64,000 nt of DNA, taken from assembly GCA_015665275.1 (NCBI GenBank), contig JADFAL010000029.1, forward strand, positions 62,001 through 126,000, in the 5' to 3' direction. The DNA comes from Flavobacteriales bacterium. GTDB taxonomy: Bacteria; Bacteroidota; Bacteroidia; Flavobacteriales_D; Crocinitomicaceae. The first letter of the stretch is position 1; every line of letters starts with the position of its first letter. Positions 18,348 to 28,307 of this stretch are shown piece after piece. A program made the position numbers and the translations under genes. Below the pieces are notes generated by a model. The model was given only the letters and a program-made list of their open reading frames with translations, ran no database searches and was not told where the DNA came from.

Positions 18348-20050
18348 AGGTCTAAAGTATGAACATTGGAAATAAACCGGTCGAATTGTTCTTTGTCGAA
18401 ACGGCTCATGTCCCAATAATTAATAACTATCTTTTTATTGTTTTGGAGTTGAATGACTACTCCCGATTTGGTTGATTTAGTACTGATTACATCTTCACGC
18501 AAATATTCTCGCTTGCGTCCAAATTCCGAATAGGTAATCAAGTGTTTTTCTGTAACTCTCAAGTATGGATTCACCAAGCGGAGCACCCCAAAAGTAATTA
18601 GCAAGGCTCCTATTGGCCAAAGTGCAATTCCCGGCCCGATGGAATTTACCAAAAAATAGAATCCACAGAGGACTGCGATGATTCCAAACAATATAAGTCC
18701 AATTGGAAGCACCAAACCGCGACGGAAAATCATTTCTCGTTTCTTGATACGTTGGTCAATCTTCTCGCTGATAACCCCCATGTCCTTGTAGAACTCTTGT
18801 TGGAGTTTCGCCATTTGGATGATCGTTTGATCGTTTACCTTTGACACTTCTTTGGTTTCGAAACTATTGACCAAAGCCTTGATTTCTTCGAAGGGTTTGT
18901 TGCTTTTCTCTGCCAAAATTCGAATCTCGCGGTCGCCATCCCGACGGTTTAAATCAACAAAATAGTGTTTGAGGATAGTCGCATAGAAATTCTTCCGTTG
19001 CACCTGAAGCATTCCGAAATGATTCTGCTTCGAGTAGTAAATTGACGTAATGGTTTCCGTGAAAGCAAGCGTCATGTCCTTTTTCTTCGGATGATATGGA
19101 ACCGCTGGTCGTTTTCGCTGTGTTCGGAACAAGACATAGAGTAACAAGCCTCCAATCAATAACAATAGAGCGTTTCGAAGCATTGGACGGACCAATAACC
19201 ACCTTAGGAGACTGTTATCCATTTTGCCATCTCCTGGACCTTTCGCTTCTTCTTCCTCCTCATCTTCTCCGTCATAGTCATCCGGAAGTCGGCCCAGCTC
19301 CAGAATCACAACTTCTTTCTTACTTGACAATTGATCTATGACATAGCGTGCGTGTCTAAAACCATCGTTTCGTTTCAATTGATAGTTGTAGAACATATTC
19401 GGATTGGTATGAAGGAATACCTTTCCTTTGCCCATCTGGATTACTATGAAGTTCTCCATTTCCATGAAGGTTGAAAGCGCTTTTGTCTCTCCTTTCGGCT
19501 TTATTTCTCCGAACGCGTTCCAGAGTTTGGCAATCGTATCCTTTTGATACTCTTCTATTAGTTTGTATCTCGCTCGTGGTGTATATACCATTTCCTGCTC
19601 GTCATAATCGGAACGGAAGTACACCGTATCAAAGAATCGGTCCAGAATGTTCTCCGTGATTTCTTCAAAACTGAAGAAGATGTCCGAGCCTTTCTCCACC
19701 TTCGTCATTATGGAGTCAATCTCCGAATTCTTTAAGGCGAATTTGTTCCCCACAAACATGTAGGTTCTCTTCTTGTCGTCCTTACTCAGTATTGAATCTA
19801 GTTGAACGTATCTTTTCGTCAAATACATATCCTTTTTCTTGATATGCGTTTGAACCAAGGTGTGAAATAAGTACGTGCCTCGTGGGTTTTTGTCAAATGG
19901 CTGATAGCGATCTTCCCATTTTGACGAGGTGTAAACCTGAGTCGATTTATTCGACGGAGCGCTCCCTCCTCCCGGAGTTAACAACCACACTAGCAGCAAC
20001 CCGAAGAGCAAAAATCCTCCAATGAGCATTATTTTCCTACTATTATTCAT
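18344..20050 (-). CDS. DUF4350 domain membrane protein
   Basis: A 568-residue protein. A helix at residues 8-27 is followed by a large extracytoplasmic domain (DUF4350-like; begins RYQPFDKNPRGTYLFHTLV). Further helices lie near 285-305 and 450-490, with a short C-terminal PH-like soluble part after them. It overlaps the DUF4129 gene by 8 bases upstream and moxR by 4 downstream, and belongs to the conserved Bacteroidota MoxR operon. Function unknown; probably a membrane component of that system. Confidence 0.85.
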   Translation of the reverse strand: MNNSRKIMLIGGFLLFGLLLVWLLTPGGGSAPSNKSTQVYTSSKWEDRYQPFDKNPRGTYLFHTLVQTHIKKKDMYLTKRYVQLDSILSKDDKKRTYMFVGNKFALKNSEIDSIMTKVEKGSDIFFSFEEITENILDRFFDTVYFRSDYDEQEMVYTPRARYKLIEEYQKDTIAKLWNAFGEIKPKGETKALSTFMEMENFIVIQMGKGKVFLHTNPNMFYNYQLKRNDGFRHARYVIDQLSSKKEVVILELGRLPDDYDGEDEEEEEAKGPGDGKMDNSLLRWLLVRPMLRNALLLLIGGLLLYVLFRTQRKRPAVPYHPKKKDMTLAFTETITSIYYSKQNHFGMLQVQRKNFYATILKHYFVDLNRRDGDREIRILAEKSNKPFEEIKALVNSFETKEVSKVNDQTIIQMAKLQQEFYKDMGVISEKIDQRIKKREMIFRRGLVLPIGLILFGIIAVLCGFYFLVNSIGPGIALWPIGALLITFGVLRLVNPYLRVTEKHLITYSEFGRKREYLREDVISTKSTKSGVVIQLQNNKKIVINYWDMSRFDKEQFDRFISNVHTLDL

Positions 20051-21032
20051 CTGTTGGGTCCAGCGATTTGTAGTAGTTCAACAATGTGGGTTGGAGCATT
20101 TCGAAAATCTCCCGATCAATCTCGTATTCACCGTACCAAACCAAATCGTAAATGCGCACACACTCCATAAAACCGAGGGATCCATTGCGTCCGCCCATTT
20201 CCATTACGTAGTGGTGATTGGTCTTTTCCTTCTTCCAGCGAATCCAGCCTTTCTTGATAAGTTCTTTCAGAATGAAGGTGAAGTAAATTCGCACGCACTC
20301 TCGGAAATCTTCTCTTTCGGTGGCAGCTTCTAACTTGAGTTCCAACTCGGTTTTCATAATCACCTCCGGGTTCCACTCATCTTCAACATTGACGACAATT
20401 TTAGTGTCCTGAGGTTTCTTATTTCTTAGCAAGAAGTAGATTAACAGCACTGCGGCTACCGCAACAATTAGGATCAGAAGGATTCTCCAAAAGCCTGATC
20501 CTCCCGAACTACCGCCCGACCTACTAGAAGAAGATGAGGACGAGGAACTGCTAGAACCGGATCGTCTAGAACGAGGTTTTACTCTAGGTTTCTTATTATT
20601 TCGCTGGGGGCGCTTTACGGTTGGATCTTCCTTCAAATTTCCATCACCACTTCCGTTTCCACGATCAAATCCTTTTAGAGTTTTCTGACGCTGACGTTGG
20701 ATTTGTTGCGGTTTGTAACGCATGGTTCCGCGGCCACTGGAGCCTTGATACCCGCGATAGCCATTTCCAGGTCCTGAGGAAGAACTCCCGTACATACGTC
20801 TTTGTAATTCCTCGTCTGAGACATATCGCTCGTCACTGATATCGGTAGGGGAACTGGTAGCCCAATCTTCTGGACCCTTGTAATCATCCGCTTTTTCGTA
20901 TTTCAGTTGATCTTTCTCCTTCTTCCAAGTTTGCTCCTTTGGCTCTGTTTTTTTCTTCGGAGTTTTCTCTTGAGCCCAAGAACTTCCTAAAGTCAAGCAG
21001 CAAAATATCGCTATGTAATACCCCTTAATCAA
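20043..21032 (-). CDS. DUF4129 domain membrane protein with Ser-rich linker
   Basis: A 329-residue protein with a signal peptide (cleavage likely after SSWA), then a Lys/Glu- and Gly/Arg/Gln-rich disordered region. A run of about ten serines precedes a single membrane helix (about 183-202). The C-terminal DUF4129 domain has ATEREDFRECVRIYF and LVWYGEYEIDREIFEML. It starts with TTG, overlapping the upstream stop by 8 bases; no ATG alternative exists near the signal peptide. Part of the MoxR operon; function unknown. Confidence 0.85.
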   Translation of the reverse strand: MIKGYYIAIFCCLTLGSSWAQEKTPKKKTEPKEQTWKKEKDQLKYEKADDYKGPEDWATSSPTDISDERYVSDEELQRRMYGSSSSGPGNGYRGYQGSSGRGTMRYKPQQIQRQRQKTLKGFDRGNGSGDGNLKEDPTVKRPQRNNKKPRVKPRSRRSGSSSSSSSSSSSRSGGSSGGSGFWRILLILIVAVAAVLLIYFLLRNKKPQDTKIVVNVEDEWNPEVIMKTELELKLEAATEREDFRECVRIYFTFILKELIKKGWIRWKKEKTNHHYVMEMGGRNGSLGFMECVRIYDLVWYGEYEIDREIFEMLQPTLLNYYKSLDPTDE

Positions 21033-22950
21033 AGTCTACAGAAGTTTCTTTGTTTCTATTTCGCTTACCGAATTTTTTAAAGGAATCTTTTAATCCTGCG
21101 GCTTCGTTTCGTTCCACTTCATTGAAGTAAGCAAATGACATCATCACAGCCAATATGCCGAGAACCACTAATACATACAACAGGTAGACCAATTGTCGGA
21201 AAATGTTGGCGAAGAAAATGTAGTCGTCCGTGAAAATTTGTCCAATGCGTTTGATGAATTCGGTTACAAGATCCAATACGTCTGAACTAAGGGGTTGTCC
21301 CTGATTTAAGTGGACACTTAAGAAAAACGCGATCGGTTGCGCTGCAATGAACACGATGCAGAGCATAATGAGCAAGGCTAATAATCCGTTCCCATAACTC
21401 TTCGAACTGTAACTGAATCCTTTGCTGAAACGTTTCCCAAATCCGGTTTCGTCGAGACCCATTGTTACTGCATTCAAATAAAAGAATGGCAGCACGAAAA
21501 AGGCCAGTAACAGCCATTGCCAAGGCAGAGCAAACACTATAAAGGCTAGAAATAAATTCCCCAACCAAATACCAAAGAATCGTTTTTGGCAGTAGTCCCA
21601 AAACGATTTCCACTGGAAATTTTGTCCATGCGTTTTCACCGTAAAGAACACGGAAGTAAATAAGAAAGCAATGAGCACCGTCCAAACGAAGGCAACTAAA
21701 TAATCGAACTCATCAATGAAACAGAACCCCATCATGAAGGAAAGTTGCGAAGCCCAATCGTACCAGTATTCAGTGAGCAATAAATCGTAATGACGCATAT
21801 CCTGAATAACAATCAAGGCAATCATTGCAGGAATGGTTACCAGTAAATTGATGCGCATCAAGGTTCCCAGTTTAACCCGAAAAAATCGGAATGAATCGGC
21901 TACAATTTCGTTTATCTGTCGAATGACATTGAATCGAAATCCGGTGCGTGGTTGAAATGTAGTTGACTCTTCTTTGTCCAATAACTCTGGATGCTTGCGC
22001 GCCACATACATAGGATAAAACACGTAATAGAACAAAATCAAACCGAACGATAATCCAATCAAGGTCCACTTGGACCAATCAGGAAGCACCTGATAATTCA
22101 TAGTCACGTAACTCTCCAAGAATCCGGCTACCATTAAGAAAGGTATCAGGCTGAGCATGATTTTCAGCCCGCGTTTGGTCGAAATTTGAAGCGACTGCAT
22201 CCTGGTCCTACTGCCTGGGAAGAGCAAACCATTACCGGCTGTGAATCCTGCTCCCGCAGCTAGTACAATTGCCGATATTTCAAAGGCTCCGTGAATCCAA
22301 ATTCCAAGGAAACTGGTAACCAAAAGTCCTTTTGTGCTAAAGAAATATTGGAAAACACCCACCATAACCCCGTTGTTGAAGAGCACGATGTGCGCTCCGA
22401 TGGTCAGGAAAAATCCTCCGAAAAAGGTCAATAAGGCCACTTTGATGTTGTTGGTTGTAATCTGAATAAACATTCGCATGTGCCCTTCTGCAGATGTTTC
22501 GGTGTATATGTTCAGCGGCTTTCCTGCCTCAATATTGTTTAGCGTAGTGTTCACATAGTTTGTTCCAAACATCTGCTCGGCAAAAAACGGATCATTCGAA
22601 ACCGTAACTGCGCCAATGATGAAGTAAATCATAAAAAGCGCGAAAGCGAAAAATATATTCTTTCTGGAACGATAAATTTCCAATGGCAAAGAGGTGCGCC
22701 AAACCGTGAAGAATTTTTTGAGTGACTCTCCTTTTTGCTTGTGCACTCCTGTGTAAACGCGTTGTCCTAATTGATTCAAATACACTCGAACTGTACGTCG
22801 CTTGTAGAACGTTTGCGCATAACTAAGGTCATCCGTGATGTCCATGTACAAATCGCTTAACTCTTCCGGGTCACGGGATTTCGATTGATACAGCTCTTCA
22901 AAGCGGTTCCACTTATCCTTGTTTTGTTCTATAAACTGGGTCTCTTTCAA
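21025..22950 (-). CDS. SpoIIM-domain membrane protein with C-terminal membrane extension
   Basis: A 641-residue protein. The first ~330 residues are a stage II sporulation protein M-like module: an N-terminal helical part, then about six membrane segments with GVMVGVFQYFF and GIWIHGAFEISAIVLAAGAGF. The last ~300 residues add a second group of membrane helices that SpoIIM proteins normally lack, so this is a fusion. It starts at TTG 22950 with no in-frame ATG upstream. First gene of the MoxR operon; the RDD-domain gene often found beside SpoIIM in such clusters is not present here. Confidence 0.85.
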   Translation of the reverse strand: MKETQFIEQNKDKWNRFEELYQSKSRDPEELSDLYMDITDDLSYAQTFYKRRTVRVYLNQLGQRVYTGVHKQKGESLKKFFTVWRTSLPLEIYRSRKNIFFAFALFMIYFIIGAVTVSNDPFFAEQMFGTNYVNTTLNNIEAGKPLNIYTETSAEGHMRMFIQITTNNIKVALLTFFGGFFLTIGAHIVLFNNGVMVGVFQYFFSTKGLLVTSFLGIWIHGAFEISAIVLAAGAGFTAGNGLLFPGSRTRMQSLQISTKRGLKIMLSLIPFLMVAGFLESYVTMNYQVLPDWSKWTLIGLSFGLILFYYVFYPMYVARKHPELLDKEESTTFQPRTGFRFNVIRQINEIVADSFRFFRVKLGTLMRINLLVTIPAMIALIVIQDMRHYDLLLTEYWYDWASQLSFMMGFCFIDEFDYLVAFVWTVLIAFLFTSVFFTVKTHGQNFQWKSFWDYCQKRFFGIWLGNLFLAFIVFALPWQWLLLAFFVLPFFYLNAVTMGLDETGFGKRFSKGFSYSSKSYGNGLLALLIMLCIVFIAAQPIAFFLSVHLNQGQPLSSDVLDLVTEFIKRIGQIFTDDYIFFANIFRQLVYLLYVLVVLGILAVMMSFAYFNEVERNEAAGLKDSFKKFGKRNRNKETSVDFD

Positions 22951-23063
22951 ATCGAATATTGTACTCTGCCCACAGGCAAACCCATAAATATAGCCATGAT
23001 TTGGAATTAATCGAAAAATTGAAAACTCAAAAGAATGAAACTTGAAAATTGTACTTTCGTGTA

Positions 23064-24203
23064 ATGAAAATAATTCTCTTCTATTGCTGCCTTTGTCTGC
23101 TCATTAATAATGCGTTAGCACAACAAACGATTAATGCTTCTATTACACATGATAACATGCAACGCGATTACATTTTATACGTGCCGGCATCCTACGACGG
23201 AACAACAGCAGTTCCTCTTTTGTTCAATTTTCACGGATACACAAGTAATGCCACTCAGCAACTAGTCTATGGCGATTTCAGGCCTATTGCCGATACCGCT
23301 GGATTTATCATCGTACATCCACAAGGAACGCTCGACAACACAGGAACTACGCATTTTAATGTTGGCTTTGGAGGAAGCACAACTGATGATGTTGGCTTTA
23401 CTTCGGCACTTTTGGACACGCTTATTTCTCAATATGAAATCAACGAGGAACGCGTGTACTCCACTGGCATGTCAAACGGTGGCTATATGAGCTTTCATCT
23501 GGCTTGCAATCTAAGTGATCGTATTGCTTCGGTTGCTTCCGTTACAGGAGCCATGGTGCCTGCAACACTCAACAATTGTGGGGCAACGCACACTACTCCC
23601 ATCTTGCAAATTCATGGAACAAACGACGGAACAGTTCCTTACAACGGAGGTGTTTGGTCTTCTTCTATTAATGACGTCTTGAATCATTGGGTTACCTACA
23701 ACGGATGCGTATCCACTCCAGTAGTAGCGTCTGTTACTGATCTCTCAACAACCGATGGCTCCACTGTGGAACGAATTTCCTACACGGATGCCAACGGCTG
23801 CACCTTGGTAAAACATTATAAAATAACCAACGGTGGACATACGTGGCCCGGGAGCATCGTTAATTTGCCGGGAACCAATTACGACATCGATGCGTCAAAA
23901 GAAGTTTGGGATTTTGTCTCTCAGTTCGATATCAATGGTTTGATTGGAAACTGTCAACCACTCGGATTGGATGAGTCCCTGACAAATCCTTTTTCTTTGG
24001 CACCAAATCCATCCAACGACCTTTTGATTGTAAATGGACTTTCACAGGAGTTTGAAGCGCAACTCCTAAATAGTCAGGGAAAAGTGATTCTGAATAAACC
24101 AATTGATCCTTCAAACAATTCGATTGATGTTTCGGAATTACCTGCCGGCAATTACGTTTTGAAGTTAGGGACGCAATCATTGAAAGTTGCAGTTATGCAT
24201 TGA
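23064..24203 (+). CDS. Secreted PHB-depolymerase/feruloyl-esterase-like hydrolase with T9SS tail
   Basis: A 379-residue secreted esterase. A signal peptide ends near NALAQ. The alpha/beta-hydrolase domain carries the nucleophile elbow GMSNGG, an acid candidate in HGTNDGTVPY and a catalytic His in NGGHTWPG, matching the LpqC/PHB-depolymerase family. After about residue 305 comes a T9SS type A sorting domain (APNPSNDLLIV ... GNYVLKL), so it is exported across the outer membrane. Substrate unknown: a polyester or plant ester. I use ATG 23064 over the TTG at 23049. Confidence 0.88.
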   Translation: MKIILFYCCLCLLINNALAQQTINASITHDNMQRDYILYVPASYDGTTAVPLLFNFHGYTSNATQQLVYGDFRPIADTAGFIIVHPQGTLDNTGTTHFNVGFGGSTTDDVGFTSALLDTLISQYEINEERVYSTGMSNGGYMSFHLACNLSDRIASVASVTGAMVPATLNNCGATHTTPILQIHGTNDGTVPYNGGVWSSSINDVLNHWVTYNGCVSTPVVASVTDLSTTDGSTVERISYTDANGCTLVKHYKITNGGHTWPGSIVNLPGTNYDIDASKEVWDFVSQFDINGLIGNCQPLGLDESLTNPFSLAPNPSNDLLIVNGLSQEFEAQLLNSQGKVILNKPIDPSNNSIDVSELPAGNYVLKLGTQSLKVAVMH

Positions 24204-24296
24204 TATTAATTTGAAAGTGACAAAAATTGGAAGGCTCACCTTCTACCTCACAGTTCGAAATTCGTACTTTCGTGCAACCGGAATCCAAGCGAAAAA

Positions 24297-25706
24297 TTGA
24301 ACTTTAGCAGCACCATATTTCTTCTTTGGTTTTTACCTGCCTTTTTGGTTTCGTACCATCTTGTGCCGCGTTTCGCCAAGAATTATCTGATCCTGATTTT
24401 CAGTTTGTTTTTCTACGCCTGGGGAGCAACGGACTTTATAGGAATTCTATTGGTTGCGAGTATCGCTAATTTCTACATTGTACGTTTAATGCATGCGGCT
24501 GTAACGAACCGAAGGCGCTATTTACTGGCATCTACCGTCCTGAATCTTGGATTATTACTCTACTTTAAATACGCTAATTTCTCTGTCGGGAATTTCAATG
24601 CCGCATTGCATTCGATGGGGATTCATGAGGTTGGCTGGACGAAAATTGCGCTGCCCATCGGAATCTCATTTTATACGTTTCAGACCATCACGTATGCCGT
24701 TGACGTATACAGAAAAGAGAACGAGCCGCTGCGCAAATTGACCGACTATCTACTTTACATTCTTTCTTTCCCCCAAATGATTGCCGGGCCGATTGTACGC
24801 TATGGAACTGTTGCAAAAGACATCACGAGTCGTAAGGAAGTTATTGATGACAAGCTTCTAGGATTCTACCGGTTTTCAATAGGATTGGCCAAGAAGGTTT
24901 TGATTGCCAATTATCTGGGAAAGCAGGCAGACCTAATCTTCGACGCCAATGTTTCTGGGGTTGATGGTGCAGAAGCTTGGGTTGGAATACTCGCATACAC
25001 TTTCCAAATCTATTTTGATTTCGCTGGCTACTCAGACATGGCCATTGGAATGGGCCGCATGATTGGGTTCAAATTCCCAGAGAACTTTGATAGTCCGTAT
25101 ACCTCGCGAAGTATTACTGAATTTTGGCGGAGATGGCATATTACGCTTGGAAATTTTATGCGGGATTACCTCTATATTCCGTTAGGTGGAAATAAGAATT
25201 CGTGGAAAAATCGGGTATATGTAAATTTGACGGTCGTCTTTCTAATTTCAGGATTTTGGCACGGTGCCTCTTGGAATTATGTCCTTTGGGGGGCTTTTCA
25301 TGGAATCTTCCTTGTTCTGGACCGCTTGTTTCTTAAGAAGTTCCTAGATCGAATTGGGCCATTCGCTATTGTGATTACCTTCTTTGTGGTGATGATGGGC
25401 TGGGTATTCTTCCGAATTGAAAATGTGGATCATCTCTTTGCTTATTTCGGAAAGCTCTTCGCTGCACCTTGGAAAGAAGTACAAGTGATTCCTCAATTCT
25501 GGCTGCCATTTATTGTCGCGGCACTATTCTCCTTCATTACGTTGTTTGGGTTTGGTAAAAAATTGGGATACTTTTTCTTCGAGAAAGAAAGGTTTTCATT
25601 GGTACAACACGGAATCCTTACCCTTTCACTTGGCTTCCTCTTTTATATTTCAGTGAGTGCGGTGATCAGCTCAGGATTTAACCCTTTTATTTATTACCGA
25701 TTCTGA
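24297..25706 (+). CDS. MBOAT-family O-acyltransferase (AlgI/DltB-like)
   Basis: A 469-residue membrane-bound O-acyltransferase with about eleven helices. It has the typical FFYAWGA start, PIGISFYTFQTITYAVDVYR, the QMIAGPIVRY segment and the catalytic region SGFWHGASWNYVLWGAFHG with the essential His. It probably passes acyl groups, usually acetate, across the membrane to an exported polysaccharide. The start is TTG at 24297: family members begin with this LFSS-like segment and no ATG is near. It overlaps the next gene in TGATG. Confidence 0.92.
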   Translation: MNFSSTIFLLWFLPAFLVSYHLVPRFAKNYLILIFSLFFYAWGATDFIGILLVASIANFYIVRLMHAAVTNRRRYLLASTVLNLGLLLYFKYANFSVGNFNAALHSMGIHEVGWTKIALPIGISFYTFQTITYAVDVYRKENEPLRKLTDYLLYILSFPQMIAGPIVRYGTVAKDITSRKEVIDDKLLGFYRFSIGLAKKVLIANYLGKQADLIFDANVSGVDGAEAWVGILAYTFQIYFDFAGYSDMAIGMGRMIGFKFPENFDSPYTSRSITEFWRRWHITLGNFMRDYLYIPLGGNKNSWKNRVYVNLTVVFLISGFWHGASWNYVLWGAFHGIFLVLDRLFLKKFLDRIGPFAIVITFFVVMMGWVFFRIENVDHLFAYFGKLFAAPWKEVQVIPQFWLPFIVAALFSFITLFGFGKKLGYFFFEKERFSLVQHGILTLSLGFLFYISVSAVISSGFNPFIYYRF

Positions 25707-27016
25707 TGGATAAAGCGAAAAATATAAAGCGGTTGATGTTCGGTGGAATCCTGTTTGCGATTTCTATTCCCATGCTCCTTACTTTTTATCCAATCATGGA
25801 TTTCGAACCTTTGAACGGATCCTTTGAAGAGAAGGTAAAGCCAGAGTTGAATTTCGACGATCTATATTCTGGAAAGTATCAGAAATTGATGGAAGAATAC
25901 CTCAACGATAATACCGGAGGCCGACCTTATTTAGTGCGCATCAACAATCAAATGGAGTGGTGGCTATTCAAAGCTACGAATGTTGAATCTGTGGTGATTG
26001 GCAAGGAGAATTACCTTTATGAGCAAAGCTATATCGATGCATATTATGGCACAGATTTCATTGGAGACGATGTTGTCAAGGAGAAAATGAGAAAGCTTGC
26101 ACGGGTGCGAGATACATTGGAAAGTCGCGGTGTCAAATTAGTAGTGGCCATTGCTCCGGGCAAAGGAAGTTTTTACCCCGAATATTTCCCGGCTGAGGTG
26201 AAAACCAAAATGCAGCGCACCAATTATCAGGCGTATAAAGAAGCATTTGAAAAAACCAATATCCCATTTGTTGACTTCCGAAGTTGGTTCGAATCGATGA
26301 AGTCTACTTCGAAATATCCTTTATTCCCGAAAGGAGGAATCCATTGGAGTAGCTATGGCGAAATTCTGGCAGCCGACAGTTTGATAAAGCGAATCAATGG
26401 CTTAACCACTGATTCACAAATGAACTCGATTCATATTGATTTTTTCAAATCGGCGCAAAGTGCCTACTATAGGGACGAGGATATTGAGGAATCCATGAAT
26501 TTACTCTTCAATCTTGACGATGGCACATTGGGTTATCCTGTTCACAATGTAATTAAACACAAGGCAAGCCGAACAACGCAACTATTGACCATTGCAGACA
26601 GTTATTTCTGGGACATGCATCACTGGCGCTCGAACGGATACTTTACTAATGGGCAGTTCTGGTATTACAATCGGGAGGTTTATCCGGATTTCTATGCAAA
26701 AGAAACCTTTGTGCAGGATTTTGTTGATCTGGGATATGAGGTCGAGAAAAACGATGTGGTATTAATCATGTTCACGGATGCGAACCTTAAGGACTTCGCT
26801 TATGATTTCATTGATCGTTTGTATGATGAGTACTGTTCTCACGGTCGCGAGAAGCGAGAAAAACGAATCGCTAAAATCATTGAGGACATTCGAAACACTC
26901 CAGATTGGATTAATTATGTTAAAAAACAGGCACAAAATGAAGGGATTTCTCTTGAGGAAGCGCTTCGTAAAAATGCGGTGTATATGATGATTCAGGAAGA
27001 GAAGAAAAAGCGATAG
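25706..27016 (+). CDS. AlgX/AlgJ-like SGNH acetyltransferase (DHHW type)
   Basis: A 436-residue protein with one N-terminal membrane helix (about 8-28) and a periplasmic SGNH-hydrolase-like domain. Motifs seen are VVIGKENYLYE, VVAIAPGKGSFYPEYFP, GGIHWSSYGE (the HW block) and a later TIADSYFWDMHHW, which resembles the GDS-type Ser block. It is translationally coupled to the MBOAT gene, and such pairs O-acetylate an exported glycan: the MBOAT supplies acetyl, the SGNH protein transfers it. The glycan is not identified; no polysaccharide synthase is nearby. Confidence 0.85.
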   Translation: MDKAKNIKRLMFGGILFAISIPMLLTFYPIMDFEPLNGSFEEKVKPELNFDDLYSGKYQKLMEEYLNDNTGGRPYLVRINNQMEWWLFKATNVESVVIGKENYLYEQSYIDAYYGTDFIGDDVVKEKMRKLARVRDTLESRGVKLVVAIAPGKGSFYPEYFPAEVKTKMQRTNYQAYKEAFEKTNIPFVDFRSWFESMKSTSKYPLFPKGGIHWSSYGEILAADSLIKRINGLTTDSQMNSIHIDFFKSAQSAYYRDEDIEESMNLLFNLDDGTLGYPVHNVIKHKASRTTQLLTIADSYFWDMHHWRSNGYFTNGQFWYYNREVYPDFYAKETFVQDFVDLGYEVEKNDVVLIMFTDANLKDFAYDFIDRLYDEYCSHGREKREKRIAKIIEDIRNTPDWINYVKKQAQNEGISLEEALRKNAVYMMIQEEKKKR

Positions 27017-27317
27017 CTTTTGAAGACGAATAGCAGGCGAACTCGCGCCGTAGCTAAGAGGATAAGCAATTGTTTTTTCTGAGTATGGATCCTGTCGTTC
27101 GGATCCTCCCCCTCGAATCCCCCTCCGAAAGGGGGAAGTAGTTTCACCATGAAGTATAACCCTGGTTAGTTTTGAAGATCAGCAATAGCTTTTCTTATCT
27201 ACCTTCCCAAGAAAGTTTCTTAAACGAATTATAACACCCTCTCCCGACCACTGTGGCTCTCGAAATGAGATAAAGCAAATGGTGTACTTCGACAGGCTCA
27301 GCGTACCACTATATTCG
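27017..27317. repeat. Intergenic gap with R1 and hairpin repeats
   Basis: The 301-base gap between convergent genes holds no ORF that looks real. It contains an R1 copy at 27284-27306 (GTACTTCGACAGGCTCAGCG), a partial inverted R1-like piece near 27252, and Gly/Pro-like C- and G-runs at 27104-27140 (GGATCCTCCCCCTCG and CCCCCTCCGAAAGGGGG) that can form a strong hairpin, possibly a bidirectional terminator. Confidence 0.55.
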
Positions 27318-28307
27318 TTAATGCTTATTCTTCGAGAATTCGAATTTTCCGAATTTCAAAAGGAAACCGCCTTTCTTCTCTTCTGTTGCTTTACGGCGTT
27401 TGAATTCAACATCCGTTTTAGCTTTATCTGAGATGAAAGCTGTGATTAGTTCGATTGGGTTTTCCATATCTGGAGCGAATGTTTGAATCGTACCTGGACT
27501 TATCCAATCAATTGGTTCTCCCAAATTCAACGGGCGTGCATGTGCTACCTCATCTCCGGTACTTCGTGCCGAAGAAATTTGCATGTTCGCTCGACGCTCC
27601 ATTGGCGTGATTCGAATTACGGGTCTGTCTGAGGTAGATGTATTGCCACCCGCTTGTGCCACGTAAACATCAGAAGAATTAGAATTATTTGTTGCTGGAA
27701 TGATTTTAACCGGACCGTCCTTCTTTGGATCTTTTGTTGATTGGCCCTTTTGCGCATTTCTTAACTGAGCAAAACCTTGATTTTGTGGAATATCAATGAT
27801 TCCCAAACCAGAATTGGTTCCTCCGGTCAGTAACATAATTGCCACAACGGCTGCTGCAGCGACTGCTCCAGACACATATGGCCATAATACCAATGCTTTG
27901 CGTTGTTTCAATTCAGCTTTTCCTCCGTAAACTACAGATTCATCTGCGGTGTAATACACGGCACTGTATCGACGGCGTGTTGCCTCCAACTCTTGATCAT
28001 TGGTTACTACTGAATTCAATTCTGCCTTCTTCTCGTCGGTTAAAAGTCCTTCTGCATCGGCAATCATGAAATGCTCCACGTTGTCCAACGCAACGGGTCC
28101 GTTTTCATCAATCTGTTTTAAATCTTTCTTCCCGCTGAAAGTCATTGGTGTGGTATCATCCAACAAAACCAAATCTTCATCCTCCATGCGGCATTCTGGG
28201 TGCTCCTCCAGAAACTGAAGTAGCATCTTGGTGTCTTGCTCAGAAAGGTTACCCTCAAGATAATCGAGGTAAAATGCCTCGTAGTTAAATATGCTAATTC
28301 GTTCCAT
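27318..28307 (-). CDS. Putative anti-sigma factor (membrane)
   Basis: A 329-residue single-pass protein. The cytoplasmic N-terminus (about 140 residues) begins with FNYEAFYLDYLEGNLSEQDTKMLLQFLEEHPE, a pattern typical of Bacteroidota anti-sigma proteins. One membrane helix follows (about 142-160), then a low-complexity Asn/Ser-rich periplasmic tail ending in a Lys/Phe-rich segment. Its ATG overlaps the ECF sigma stop by one base, supporting a sigma/anti-sigma pair. The classic zinc anti-sigma motif is absent. The activating signal is unknown. Confidence 0.75.
   Translation of the reverse strand: MERISIFNYEAFYLDYLEGNLSEQDTKMLLQFLEEHPECRMEDEDLVLLDDTTPMTFSGKKDLKQIDENGPVALDNVEHFMIADAEGLLTDEKKAELNSVVTNDQELEATRRRYSAVYYTADESVVYGGKAELKQRKALVLWPYVSGAVAAAAVVAIMLLTGGTNSGLGIIDIPQNQGFAQLRNAQKGQSTKDPKKDGPVKIIPATNNSNSSDVYVAQAGGNTSTSDRPVIRITPMERRANMQISSARSTGDEVAHARPLNLGEPIDWISPGTIQTFAPDMENPIELITAFISDKAKTDVEFKRRKATEEKKGGFLLKFGKFEFSKNKH

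Noticed and set aside
18348-18416. Longer MoxR N-terminus from 18416
   Set aside because: ATG 18347 gives an exact ATGA coupling to the upstream stop; the extra residues are only the reverse reading of the upstream gene end.
20517-20570. Serine-codon run in the DUF4129 gene as a possible repeat array
   Set aside because: It is a low-complexity protein linker using mixed Ser codons, not a DNA-level tandem repeat or CRISPR.
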